Positions 8,487 through 17,702 of a stretch of 44,524 nt of DNA are shown here, piece by piece. The position numbers and the translations under genes are program-made. The notes beneath the pieces were generated by a model. That model was not told the origin of the DNA and did not search any database. It was given only the letters and a program-made list of their open reading frames with translations. Positions within the stretch are counted from its first letter, which is position 1, and each line of letters starts with the position of its first letter. This DNA comes from an uncultured bacterium (GTDB lineage: Bacteria; Cyanobacteriota; Vampirovibrionia; Gastranaerophilales; Gastranaerophilaceae), in the NCBI GenBank assembly GCA_902796515.1, contig CADBOZ010000089.1:1-44524 (forward strand). The letters run 5' to 3'.

Positions 8487-11400
8487 GTTAATATACTTTC
8501 AATCTTATTAATATACTCATCCTGTCTGAAAGCATTTTTCGGAATATATTTAACTATTTTTGTTTTCTTTATTTCCTTAGCATACCGCTCCATCGGTTCA
8601 GAGCTTATTATAATAACCGGAGTATTTTCATAATCGGGATTTTCTCTTAATTTTGTAATAAACTCAAAACCGTTCATTTCGGGCATTTGCACGTCACTTA
8701 TTACAAAATCATAGTTGGTTTGCTTTGTTTTTTCTAACGCATCAACAGGTGAGCTTGCGGTCGTCACCGTATAGCCTCTGTTTGATAAAATATTTTTTTG
8801 AAGGGTTCTTGTTGTATAAGAGTCATCAACAATTAAAATTTTATATTTTGAATTATCTCTTATTACCGCACCAAGATGGATATTTTTTATTTTACCGGTT
8901 ATTTTCTTTGAATTTATCGTAGAGATGATATCTCCGACATTTAAAATCAAACACGCCTCACCGTTTGCAAGAGTTGTTATTCCCGATATGTGTTTAACTT
9001 TATATAAAGGCGGTGCCAGTTTCTTGTGTACAATTTCCTGATCGGAAATTAATTTTTCAACAATAATACCGAATGTGGAATTATCCGTTTCAATAATTAA
9101 AAGCGTATATTTATTTGTCAGGCGCTCTTTATCCTCTTGAAAGTTTAATATTGATGATAAAAGATAGATAGCTATGGCATTTCCGTTATATATGTAATAG
9201 TTATGATTATCTTTTTCGAATATTTCGTCCGCATTTATTCTTGCTATAGTTTTAATTACGGAAGTTTCTATTGCATACAGCTGCTTTTGTTCCTCGATAA
9301 TAAATACTTTTTTTGTTGCAATAGCGGCAGGAAGTATTATTCTTACAACCGTTCCTTTGTTTAATTCGGAAAATATATCTATTCTTCCGTTAAGCTCATT
9401 AATTTTATTATTTACAATATCAAGCCCCAACCCTCTTCCGGATAATTCGGTAACAAAGTCCTCGGTTGAAAATCCCGGATAAAAAATCAAATTTGTAAGC
9501 TCTTCATTGCTTATTGCACTGAGTTCTTCCGGAGTCAGCAATTTCTTTTCAAGCGCTTTTGATTTTATTTTTTCTATATCAAGCCCTCTGCCGTCATCTT
9601 TAACATCAATTACAATCATTGCATCTTTATATGAAGCCTTGATTTCAATTTTTCCTATAGGGTTTTTTCCGATTAATTTCCTTGTTTCAACATCTTCTAT
9701 TCCGTGGTCTATTGAATTTCTTATGATATGTATCAGCGGTGTTTTAATTTCTTCAAGGATTGTTTTATCTGCGGATATATCCGCACCTTCAATGGATAAA
9801 TCTATCTTTTTATTTTTATCACGTGCAATATTATGCACCATTCTGGGAAAAAGCTGAAATATTGTCGAAAGCGGCAAAACCCTCATGTTTTTAACCATTG
9901 TTTCAATTTCGGTTGTTGTTGTGTTTAATTTATTTTCACTCTCTTGTAGTTGCTTAAATAAATTAGACATTTCTTTTATTATTATTCCTGCCTTTTCGGC
10001 ATGTTGTTCACTCAAACTGCTTAACTGTCTGTTATACGCAGCAACCTTTCTTATGTCATAAGGCTCTTCTTTAAACGAATTTTGCAGATATTTTTTATCA
10101 AAATACTTGATATAATAATCCATTTTGACAAAGTTTTTTTGCCATTCAATCAAATCGTTGCTTATTTGTTTTGCAAGAGATAATTGTTCGTTAGTCTTTA
10201 TTTTTGAAACAATCAGTTCACCGATTTGTCCTACAAGATTGTCAAGCTTAATTGAGTCAACTCTCAATGTTTTTATTTCGGTATTTGTTATGGTATTTAA
10301 AAGGTCTTTCTGGCTTATATCTCCCGCTTTATTTACTTTTGGCAAGGCTTCTTTTGATTTGTCTTTTTGCTGAAATTTTACCATTGTTTTAATTATATTT
10401 ATTTTAACAATGGCTTCTTTTATGTTTTTATCATCTTCGGTTTTTGCAACTTCAATAGCTTCCTGAATTCCAAGCATTACATCATGGGTTAATAAAACAC
10501 CCCGTTCCTTATATATCTTCAATACATCTCTGACTATTATCAAAAGCTCTTTAACAGAGGTCTTGTCTTCGGTCAGTATAATATGTTCCAGCTCATTATA
10601 AAAATCTTCAAAGTATTCAATATTAAGAACAAGCAGAGGGACTTTTGAAAGAATATCATCGAGCTTGCCAAAATCAGCATTTTGCGGGGCTAAATCTACA
10701 ACATTTTGAATTGCATGGTTATTTTTGGTATTTTCATCTTCTTTGTTTTCAATTTTGGTCAGTTTTTGCTCAACTATTTCATAATAGTCCAATCTTTCAA
10801 TATTTTTCTTGTTCGTGTATTCTATAATCAATTCAATAAAGCCCGTTATTGAATTATTCAAATCAAGGAAGTCAAACTCCTTATTATCGGATATTTTAAA
10901 CTTATCCAAAAAATTAAAAACATTTTGAACTTTATATTTTACGGACAAAATTTCTTCATCATTAATCCCCTCAAGCATTGTTACAATATTATTCAAATAC
11001 ATTTCAAGGGTATTTATTTTGCCGTAATCCTTATTTGTTCTGGCTTCTGAAATTATATATAATATTTGAACTACATTTTCCTCTATTTTAGGAAAATTAT
11101 TGAGAAATTTCTTTTCTTCTTCCGTAACTTCCCTTTGAACGGGATTTTCTTTTTGATAATTTTTATAATTGTTTGTTATATCTTCAAGCTTTTCAATATA
11201 TTTTTCAATATCTAAACTTACGTACTCTTCTTTGTTTTCAACGGTTTTGTTAATAAGCATTGTAATAAAATCAAGACATTCGGAGAGCGTATCGTTGATT
11301 TTAGGTGTTACGGTAAGCTTATTTTCCTTTAAAAGACTTATAACATCTTCAATTTTATGGGCAATATTTTGGATATTCTCAAACCCGAGCATTCTGGCGG

Positions 11401-11566
11401 AACCCTTTAGAGAATGGGCATCTCTGAATAATTGCATTGCAATCTCGGTGTTTGTACCATCCTTTTCAAGAGCCAGCAATTTTTCATCCATGGACGAAAT
11501 AATTTCCAGACTCTCCTGTTGAAAAATATTTAATATCTCATCAAGTTCTTCTCTTTGAAATTCCAT
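8480..11566 (-). CDS. cheA: Hybrid chemotaxis histidine kinase CheA with receiver domain
   Basis: 1028 residues. The Hpt domain (1-105) has phospho-acceptor His51 in AHSLKGSAR. Residues 110-430 are helical with no family I can name. P3 dimerisation starts near 435 (LRVDSIKLDNLVGQIGEL). The ATPase domain is at about 570-740 with an N box at R616-N617 and DHG 620-622, GRGL twice, and the GFST loop. A CheW-like domain follows at about 745-880, then a C-terminal receiver at 907-1028 with acid pair D914/D915, phospho-Asp958, and Lys1010. The extended P3 containing MRVLPLSTIFQLFPR is typical of hybrid kinases such as PixL, ChpA and FrzE. It should phosphorylate its own receiver and the regulator at 12707. 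The next gene on this strand upstream is the receptor, 19 bp away. Confidence 0.95.
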   Translation of the reverse strand: MEFQREELDEILNIFQQESLEIISSMDEKLLALEKDGTNTEIAMQLFRDAHSLKGSARMLGFENIQNIAHKIEDVISLLKENKLTVTPKINDTLSECLDFITMLINKTVENKEEYVSLDIEKYIEKLEDITNNYKNYQKENPVQREVTEEEKKFLNNFPKIEENVVQILYIISEARTNKDYGKINTLEMYLNNIVTMLEGINDEEILSVKYKVQNVFNFLDKFKISDNKEFDFLDLNNSITGFIELIIEYTNKKNIERLDYYEIVEQKLTKIENKEDENTKNNHAIQNVVDLAPQNADFGKLDDILSKVPLLVLNIEYFEDFYNELEHIILTEDKTSVKELLIIVRDVLKIYKERGVLLTHDVMLGIQEAIEVAKTEDDKNIKEAIVKINIIKTMVKFQQKDKSKEALPKVNKAGDISQKDLLNTITNTEIKTLRVDSIKLDNLVGQIGELIVSKIKTNEQLSLAKQISNDLIEWQKNFVKMDYYIKYFDKKYLQNSFKEEPYDIRKVAAYNRQLSSLSEQHAEKAGIIIKEMSNLFKQLQESENKLNTTTTEIETMVKNMRVLPLSTIFQLFPRMVHNIARDKNKKIDLSIEGADISADKTILEEIKTPLIHIIRNSIDHGIEDVETRKLIGKNPIGKIEIKASYKDAMIVIDVKDDGRGLDIEKIKSKALEKKLLTPEELSAISNEELTNLIFYPGFSTEDFVTELSGRGLGLDIVNNKINELNGRIDIFSELNKGTVVRIILPAAIATKKVFIIEEQKQLYAIETSVIKTIARINADEIFEKDNHNYYIYNGNAIAIYLLSSILNFQEDKERLTNKYTLLIIETDNSTFGIIVEKLISDQEIVHKKLAPPLYKVKHISGITTLANGEACLILNVGDIISTINSKKITGKIKNIHLGAVIRDNSKYKILIVDDSYTTRTLQKNILSNRGYTVTTASSPVDALEKTKQTNYDFVISDVQMPEMNGFEFITKLRENPDYENTPVIIISSEPMERYAKEIKKTKIVKYIPKNAFRQDEYINKIESILTY

Positions 11567-11585
11567 AGTTAATGCCTTAAAGAGA

Positions 11586-12635
11586 TTATCCTATAGACTT
11601 CCTCAAATTATTAGAAGCATTTTCTATTTCCGTAAAAATTACCTCATTTTCTTTATTTATTGTTTGATTAGTTTTAATAATTTGAGATATTTCTTTTACA
11701 TAGTTATTTGCAGTATTTGAGTCTTTATTAATTTGCTTTGAAGAAGTTATTATTTCCTGCATATTTTTAGAAATTTCGTTCATTATTTGAATAAGCTGCT
11801 CAATATTTTCACTGATTACATGAGCCAGTTCAAGCCCCGATTCAATTTCTTTTGTACCTTCTTCCGTTGCAAGAACGGTTGAATTTGCAGTCTGTTGAAT
11901 ATCATTAATTAAAGATATAATTTTTGTTGTTGCTTGTTTTGATTCGTCTGCCAGCTTTCTGATTTCCGATGCCACAACCGCAAACCCTTTACCGTGTTCA
12001 CCGGCACGTGCAGCTTCTACTGCGGCATTTAGGGCAAGCAGGTTTGTTTGTTCCGCTATATCTTCAACAAGACCTATCGTAGAAGATATCGACTGCACAA
12101 AATCCGAAAGCTCAAGGATTAGTTCGGCAATCGTTTGAATTTTATGTCTTATCGAAAACATTTTTTCAATATTGGTTTTAACCGCACTATATTCATCATT
12201 TGTATAATTTAAAGATTTATCGGTTTTTTCCTTTGTTTCATCCGTAACATTACTCATGGACGAAGAAAATTCCTGAAGACTTTCAATCAACATTTGAATA
12301 CTTTTTATTCTCTCGTCCGATGCGGTATTATTTTCTTTTTGATTATCATTTTTTGATTGAATGGTCGCAATTTCACCGAGTGTTTTTTCGTTTGATGCAT
12401 TTACTATGCTGTCAAGACGTCTTTTTATAAAGTTTTTTTCAAGATAGAAGATTAAAGACACACTCAAAAGGGCAACACCCAGAACTATTCCAAGCTCAAG
12501 TCCCGTATATTCCGCAAAATGAACAAAATAAAATATAATACACATAACCGCAAAAATCAAAACAACGTCTACTATTTGTTTGATTATAAGCTCCCTGTTT
12601 ATATTTATTTTGTTGTTATTTAATTCTTTTAACAT
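11586..12635 (-). CDS. Methyl-accepting chemotaxis protein without an outside sensor domain
   Basis: 349 residues. Two transmembrane helices (about 21-39 and 47-66) are joined by a loop of about 8 residues, so there is no periplasmic ligand domain. No clear HAMP domain follows. The long coiled coil has the near-invariant hairpin tip [19 protein letters not shown] (195-213) and [15 protein letters not shown], which binds CheA and CheW. The ribosome site aaggtgg precedes the ATG. It lies upstream of cheA on the same strand, so receptor and kinase are probably co-transcribed. It may sense the membrane state or an inside signal, or receive input from another protein. No CheR or CheB is encoded in the window, so adaptation by methylation is unproven. 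Confidence 0.93.
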   Translation of the reverse strand: MLKELNNNKININRELIIKQIVDVVLIFAVMCIIFYFVHFAEYTGLELGIVLGVALLSVSLIFYLEKNFIKRRLDSIVNASNEKTLGEIATIQSKNDNQKENNTASDERIKSIQMLIESLQEFSSSMSNVTDETKEKTDKSLNYTNDEYSAVKTNIEKMFSIRHKIQTIAELILELSDFVQSISSTIGLVEDIAEQTNLLALNAAVEAARAGEHGKGFAVVASEIRKLADESKQATTKIISLINDIQQTANSTVLATEEGTKEIESGLELAHVISENIEQLIQIMNEISKNMQEIITSSKQINKDSNTANNYVKEISQIIKTNQTINKENEVIFTEIENASNNLRKSIG

Positions 12636-12643
12636 GTTCCACC

Positions 12644-12672
12644 TTTACATAAAAAATTGTATAATTATAACA
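12644..12672. promoter_or_regulatory. Divergent promoter region of the chemosensory module
   Basis: The 71-bp gap between divergent genes carries an extended -10 box TGTTATAAT on the minus strand (complement of 12664-12672). On the plus strand TTTACA (12644-12649) and TATAAC (12666-12671) lie 16 bp apart. The boxes overlap, so transcription of receptor-cheA and of regulator-cheW may compete or be jointly controlled. Confidence 0.45.
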
Positions 12673-12706
12673 TTATTATATTAAATATTTTAAAATAAGT
12701 TAAGTT

Positions 12707-14140
12707 ATGGCAAAAAAACTAATCATAATAGACGATAGTTCAACCTCTTTGAATTTTTTAAAAACTTTGTTTGCAAAAAATTCCTGGGAGGTCTACGGCA
12801 TAAACAATGCAGACAAAGCTATCGATTTAATATATGATGTTGCACCGGATTTGATAATAACCGATGCCATAATGCCTCGTATCGGAGGTTTCCAATTTTT
12901 AAAAACCGTAAGAAGCGACGAAAAAATATCCAAAATCCCGATAATTATATACAGTGTGTTGCCTGAAGCGAATGCGAAATTCTATATAAAAGAGCAATTC
13001 GGCGAATATTTTATGAATAAAAACAGCGATCCCGATGATATACTTAATCTTGCGGAAGCGGTAATACAGAAGCATCCTCTTGATAAAGATTATAAAGAGA
13101 ATATATTAATGAGCGGGCTTTTTATAAAGACAACCCCGCCCAGGCAAAAAAAGACAGAGGCAGCCGTTACGGAAATTCAAAAAGAACCCGAAAAAGAAAC
13201 TGTTATCAACAAAGATGAGCTTGAATACCAATTTAAAGAAAAATATAATTTTTCATACAGCGATGAAAAGATTTTTTCGGAAATTTTTCCATTGCTTTTC
13301 AAGATACTTGATTACAATTTATGCGTTGTTTCGGTTGATTATTTTGAAAGGAACGAAAAAACGATTTTTTGCGATATCAGGAATATAATTTTGAGTCCTA
13401 TTTTTCAAAAATTTTTAATTGAAAAATTCAAAGCTTCCGATATCGTCCTTTATAAAAAATATTCTCCGAAATTAAAAATGATGATAAATGAGGATGAATT
13501 TTTCTCAAAAATAGAATTTAATTTTAATTATAAAAATGAAAATATCGCAAATGTAATATTTTACTCGCAAGAAAAATCAAAATGGCAAATAGAAGAAAAC
13601 AAGGAAATCTTAGAAGAAATTTTATTCAGATTTTTCAAAGCAAGATATATTAATAAAAAAATATCGAAAAACAAGAAAGATAATCCTGCAATTAAATATT
13701 TTACGAATAAATTGGATTTAGGTATTTTTAATAAAGCCGAAAACACTATCCCAAAAGAAGATATGTACACTTGCATTATAGAAATAGCCAACTACAATGA
13801 ATTAAAAGGAATATTTAATCAGGAAGATTTGGATATTATTAATTCAAGAATTTCAGAAAAGATTATAGAATGTTTGGAAGAAGAAGAGCAGGTTTATAAA
13901 AACAGTGAGGACGAATATATTGCAATAATATATGCAAAAGATTCAAAACACGCACTTCATAAATTAAGCTCAATTATAAACATTATAAGTAAAATTAAAT
14001 ATGAAAATACAGACATACATATTATTGCAGGAGCAAGTAATTGTATTATAAACGGAGAGTATAATATATATGAAGCTCAAAAAAATGCAAGAGAAGCTTT
14101 AGAAAACACGGATAATACGGAAAAAGTGATTATAAAATAA
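12707..14140 (+). CDS. Response regulator with degenerate GGDEF-like C-terminus
   Basis: 477 residues. The receiver domain (1-122) has acid pair D9/D10, phospho-Asp53 in ITDAIMPRIGG, Ser83 in place of the usual Thr/Ser, and Lys105. Residues 150-330 form an unnamed middle region. Residues about 345-477 have the layout of a diguanylate cyclase: a strand-helix start (CIIEIANYNELKGI), SEDEY at 400-404 where active enzymes have GGDEF, and a closing IIAGASN / EAQKNAREALEN segment like the usual end of the domain. The two catalytic glycines are lost, so c-di-GMP synthesis is unlikely; a binding or scaffold role is more plausible. The gene overlaps the following CheW gene by one base (TAATG). Confidence 0.85.
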   Translation: MAKKLIIIDDSSTSLNFLKTLFAKNSWEVYGINNADKAIDLIYDVAPDLIITDAIMPRIGGFQFLKTVRSDEKISKIPIIIYSVLPEANAKFYIKEQFGEYFMNKNSDPDDILNLAEAVIQKHPLDKDYKENILMSGLFIKTTPPRQKKTEAAVTEIQKEPEKETVINKDELEYQFKEKYNFSYSDEKIFSEIFPLLFKILDYNLCVVSVDYFERNEKTIFCDIRNIILSPIFQKFLIEKFKASDIVLYKKYSPKLKMMINEDEFFSKIEFNFNYKNENIANVIFYSQEKSKWQIEENKEILEEILFRFFKARYINKKISKNKKDNPAIKYFTNKLDLGIFNKAENTIPKEDMYTCIIEIANYNELKGIFNQEDLDIINSRISEKIIECLEEEEQVYKNSEDEYIAIIYAKDSKHALHKLSSIINIISKIKYENTDIHIIAGASNCIINGEYNIYEAQKNAREALENTDNTEKVIIK

Positions 14141-15171
14141 TGAAAAATGTAGTTACAATTCAAAACAACGAAATATTAAAAGAGGATGCAAGCGATTATT
14201 ATACAATTGTAGAAACCGATAAAAAACTGTATGCCATTAAGACAAGCGAGGTGCTTGAAATACTAAAGATTATGGAGCTTGATAAACCAAACTCGCTTCC
14301 TTCCTGCATACTCGGTATAATTCAATACAATCAAATCCCTGTGGGAGTGATAGATTTAAGAAGTATATTAAATACCGAAAGAATAATATATGATATAAGC
14401 GCTAAAATAATAACACTGAAAACTAATGAAAAGTTATGCTCTATTGTCTGCGACAAAGTACTGGATATAAGAAAGCTTGATAAACAATATATTCATTCCG
14501 TTCCTTACCAGAACAATACGAATTTTTTCGACGGTCTTTACGTTAATCATGAGGAAAATATCTATATTTTAAATATAGAAAACATTTTAAATTTTGCGGA
14601 ACTCCGTTCAAGACAAACTAACTATAATCGTAAAGAAGAAAATTATGTCGCAAACGATGAGGACTCAAAAAAGATACTTGCGGAAAGAAAAAGCCTGATA
14701 AACAAAATAAAGGATGAAGTTCAAACAACAATACCTTTGTACAACAGGGGAGTTTCTTTCCTTATTAACGATGTCAAATATTACATAAATATGGCAAGCG
14801 TCAGAGAATTTTATAAAGTTAATAATTCAAAATTCATTAAAGTTCCGAATACTCCCGATTATATATTCGGCATAATAAACATAAAAGGTGATTTTATAAC
14901 CGTTCTTGATATCAGAAGATTATTTAACACAAGCGCCACAACAATTAAAGAAAAATCAACAATAATAATCTTGAATTCAAACGAATATAAAGCCGGAATT
15001 CTTGCGGATGAAATTTGCGAAAGTATGGATGTTGATTTTGATGCAATTATCCAAAACAGATTAAATAATCAGGATGAAAACAAAATGATGGAATTTGTTA
15101 ATAACGGCGAAATTTATCAGGTATTGGATGTTGAAACACTTTTAAGAGATGAAAGGCTTACTATTTGCTAA
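14140..15171 (+). CDS. Tandem CheW coupling protein
   Basis: 343 residues with two CheW domains, about 18-155 and 200-340. Both have the typical pattern: an early strand with YAIKTSEVLEI or YYINMASVREF, then a central GI-I-Y/K turn (CILGIIQYNQIPVGVIDLR and YIFGIINIKGDFITVLDIR). Single-domain CheW is about 150 residues; a double CheW could link two kinases or receptors in an array. Translation is coupled to the response regulator upstream. The last 30 bp are shared with the end of the convergent Maf-type gene at 15142. Confidence 0.92.
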   Translation: MKNVVTIQNNEILKEDASDYYTIVETDKKLYAIKTSEVLEILKIMELDKPNSLPSCILGIIQYNQIPVGVIDLRSILNTERIIYDISAKIITLKTNEKLCSIVCDKVLDIRKLDKQYIHSVPYQNNTNFFDGLYVNHEENIYILNIENILNFAELRSRQTNYNRKEENYVANDEDSKKILAERKSLINKIKDEVQTTIPLYNRGVSFLINDVKYYINMASVREFYKVNNSKFIKVPNTPDYIFGIINIKGDFITVLDIRRLFNTSATTIKEKSTIIILNSNEYKAGILADEICESMDVDFDAIIQNRLNNQDENKMMEFVNNGEIYQVLDVETLLRDERLTIC

Positions 15172-17061
15172 ACCCTGTAAGAATATCTTAACATTTTCAA
15201 TCAAAGAGTCATTCACTTTTTTAATTTCTTCAAGCATTTCCGCATATGCTTTAACATCGGGACAATCCGAGCCTTGAATTATATTCGCATAATCGTTTAA
15301 AAATACAAGAATAATTTCTCTGATTTCTTTATTATTCTTTTCGTTTAATATTTTAAACAAACATTCTTTATGTTTTTCTCCGAGTTTTAAAATATTTTGA
15401 GTAATTATCTTTTTAATTTTTAACTCTTTAAGCATTTTGACAGCTATTTCATCCAGCTCTTTAAGCATTTCCAAAAATTTTGATAAGTTTTCATACATCA
15501 CATTTACTTTTTTAAGTGCGTGTTCTTTATCAAATTTTGGATAATAACCGGTCAAATCCAATTGTTTTACGGGTTTTTCATCTTTTATAGCTTCCTGAAG
15601 CGGCATATTTTCAAATCCGTCTATCTGGGCGCCGCCTTCGCTTGAATTTATAAGTTGGATTTCAGGTTTGTTACTCTTCATTTCATCGGCAGCATCACTG
15701 AACCAGTCAATAAAAAGAGCGTATCCCGTTTGAGTCGGAATATATTCTCCGTTTTGACCTTTTACGGTATAAAGGTTATTGTTTAAAAATCCTATGTTAT
15801 AGTTTGCGGCTTTAAGTGCAAATTCATACGTCCTTGACTCTGACACAAAAGATTGTACATACTTATCAAAATCTCTTGCCCTGATTACATATTTTTTATT
15901 CTCATCATCAAACACACATTCAAGTTCTTCATACTGGCTTCCGGCAGCATAACATTTTCCGTCTTGATATGCTAAATCCTGACCGCACAATATAATTTTA
16001 TCAAACCCCATTATATAAGCACTCATTAGCGCCGCATAACTTACCGTCCCCTGTGATTTTAAACTTTCTTTAATCCCGAGGCAATCGCATACCCAGTAAT
16101 TTATATAGTTTTCTTTTGAAATATAATTAATGGTTTTCAGGGTACTCAGTTCCCGCGATTGAATACAGGAGAATGCCTCGGTAATTAAATAATACTTATC
16201 GCTCTCCAGATGTTTAATTTGGTGTGTAAAATCCCTTGATTCAATTCCGACAACAAAATCGGGAAGTATATCAAATTCCTTAAGAAGCTTTATAATCGGA
16301 TTTACCGCAAATATTATAAATTTATCTCTGTTATCTTTAATTACTTGCGCAGCTTTTCTTGAAGACGGCCCGGCAGAAAGGCATAAAGCCGTTTTGCCTT
16401 TGTATATATCTTTGAATTCCAATATATTTGGAGCCTTAAAAATATGCTTGAGATTTTGAAAAGTATTTCGAATTGCAAGGGGGGCTGTTTCCATATATGT
16501 ATTTTCCGATGCGTTCCTTTCGCCTTTTCCTTTCTGGGCTGTTTTAATTGTTTCAACTATATCGTCATTATAAGTATTTTTATAAAAAGGAAGTGTACTT
16601 ATGGTTAAAATAGTATCCACATCAGAATATTTTATAATAAGTTCTTTAAACTTCTTTTTATCATGGCAAAGAAATACGTTTTCCCTGTACAACGCATCAA
16701 TTTGAGCAAGCGAAAGTACAATTTTAATCAAATCCAAATTCGGCTCATAAATTATCAATTTACCTTTAATTTCTTCCGACATAACATCGGCAAGATATCC
16801 CAGCCCGAGTCCGTATACAATTCTTATTGCATTAGGATTTTCTTTGTCATTAATGCGGGATACTATATTTTTTGCTTCCTCAACGGCACCCTTAGGGCTG
16901 TGCAGGGGAATATTATCGACAAATATATTATATTCTCCAAGCTCGGTTTGACCGAGTGAAATATTTGATTTTTCAATTTTTGCCGTTAAAATAATATCAG
17001 CAAGATTACTGTCATACTGCTTTATACGGTCTATATTTTTTTGTGATACTTTATTTTCCAT
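15142..17061 (-). CDS. Maf-type (DUF115) motility-associated glycosyltransferase-like protein
   Basis: 639 residues. GLGLGYL (84-90) begins a Rossmann-like N-terminal part. The core domain at about 205-420 starts with KGKTALCLSAGPS (221-233), the signature of DUF115/MptE-like proteins. GIESRDFTHQIKHL and LCGQDLAYQDGKCYA follow, both typical of Maf proteins. The C-terminal 150 residues are helical. In flagellated bacteria Maf enzymes add nonulosonic acids to flagellin. No flagellin or nonulosonic acid genes are in the window, so the acceptor is unknown. It lies tail-to-tail with the tandem cheW (30-bp overlap) and is divergent from the next gene, only 30 bp away. Confidence 0.87.
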   Translation of the reverse strand: MENKVSQKNIDRIKQYDSNLADIILTAKIEKSNISLGQTELGEYNIFVDNIPLHSPKGAVEEAKNIVSRINDKENPNAIRIVYGLGLGYLADVMSEEIKGKLIIYEPNLDLIKIVLSLAQIDALYRENVFLCHDKKKFKELIIKYSDVDTILTISTLPFYKNTYNDDIVETIKTAQKGKGERNASENTYMETAPLAIRNTFQNLKHIFKAPNILEFKDIYKGKTALCLSAGPSSRKAAQVIKDNRDKFIIFAVNPIIKLLKEFDILPDFVVGIESRDFTHQIKHLESDKYYLITEAFSCIQSRELSTLKTINYISKENYINYWVCDCLGIKESLKSQGTVSYAALMSAYIMGFDKIILCGQDLAYQDGKCYAAGSQYEELECVFDDENKKYVIRARDFDKYVQSFVSESRTYEFALKAANYNIGFLNNNLYTVKGQNGEYIPTQTGYALFIDWFSDAADEMKSNKPEIQLINSSEGGAQIDGFENMPLQEAIKDEKPVKQLDLTGYYPKFDKEHALKKVNVMYENLSKFLEMLKELDEIAVKMLKELKIKKIITQNILKLGEKHKECLFKILNEKNNKEIREIILVFLNDYANIIQGSDCPDVKAYAEMLEEIKKVNDSLIENVKIFLQGLANSKPFIS

Positions 17062-17091
17062 TGTTAATATGTTAGCATTATAGAGGACGTT

Positions 17092-17691
17092 ATGGCAAAT
17101 TATAAAACTAAAAATATACTATTTACATTAGTTTTTACGTTGTTTTTAATTGCAGCTCCCGCAATTGGAAACGACAATATCCCGAAACCAAATATTACGG
17201 ATTATGCAAGCATATATGATTCTCTGGATGAACCTGATTTTGAATATATATTCGGCATTGACCCCTATCAAGCTGACGAATATACGGTATATATGCACTC
17301 TCCCTATCCTCTGTTCAGAAGCGGAGTACAACTTATATTCAAATCAAAAATAATAAATCCGGGTTATTACCTTCTCACCCCGAGAGAAAAAAACGGGAAA
17401 ACATACATATTATTTAAAGAAAACGGCAGGGTTTCTTATGTAATCCCCGTTTATAAAGAAGATATTGTACCGGAAAAATTCTATGAACAAAAATTTCCGC
17501 ATCCAAAGCCCAATGCTTACGAAAAAGTCAAGAAAAAAACAATGGATTTTATCGGTACAAAATGGGGTAAAAAAAATCAAAGAACCCCTATACCCGATGC
17601 CTATATCGAATTTGATGATGTCGGCGAATATTGGAATATGATATTATATTACGGATTAAAAAAATATTATCTTGTATTTAAAAAAGCTTAA
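17092..17691 (+). CDS. Exported protein of unknown function
   Basis: 199 residues with a signal peptide (residues 1-26, cleavage near AIG-N). A gaggac site lies a few bases before the ATG. The mature part is rich in aromatic residues (YF, YY, WN) and beta-strands (YTVYMHSPYPLF, GYYLLTPRE, YVIPVYKE). I recognise no family. The gap to the next exported protein is 11 bases, so the two are likely co-transcribed and may act together in the envelope. The promoter must lie in or next to the start of the divergent Maf-type gene. Confidence 0.75.
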   Translation: MANYKTKNILFTLVFTLFLIAAPAIGNDNIPKPNITDYASIYDSLDEPDFEYIFGIDPYQADEYTVYMHSPYPLFRSGVQLIFKSKIINPGYYLLTPREKNGKTYILFKENGRVSYVIPVYKEDIVPEKFYEQKFPHPKPNAYEKVKKKTMDFIGTKWGKKNQRTPIPDAYIEFDDVGEYWNMILYYGLKKYYLVFKKA

Positions 17692-17702
17692 AAGGAAATG
17701 AA

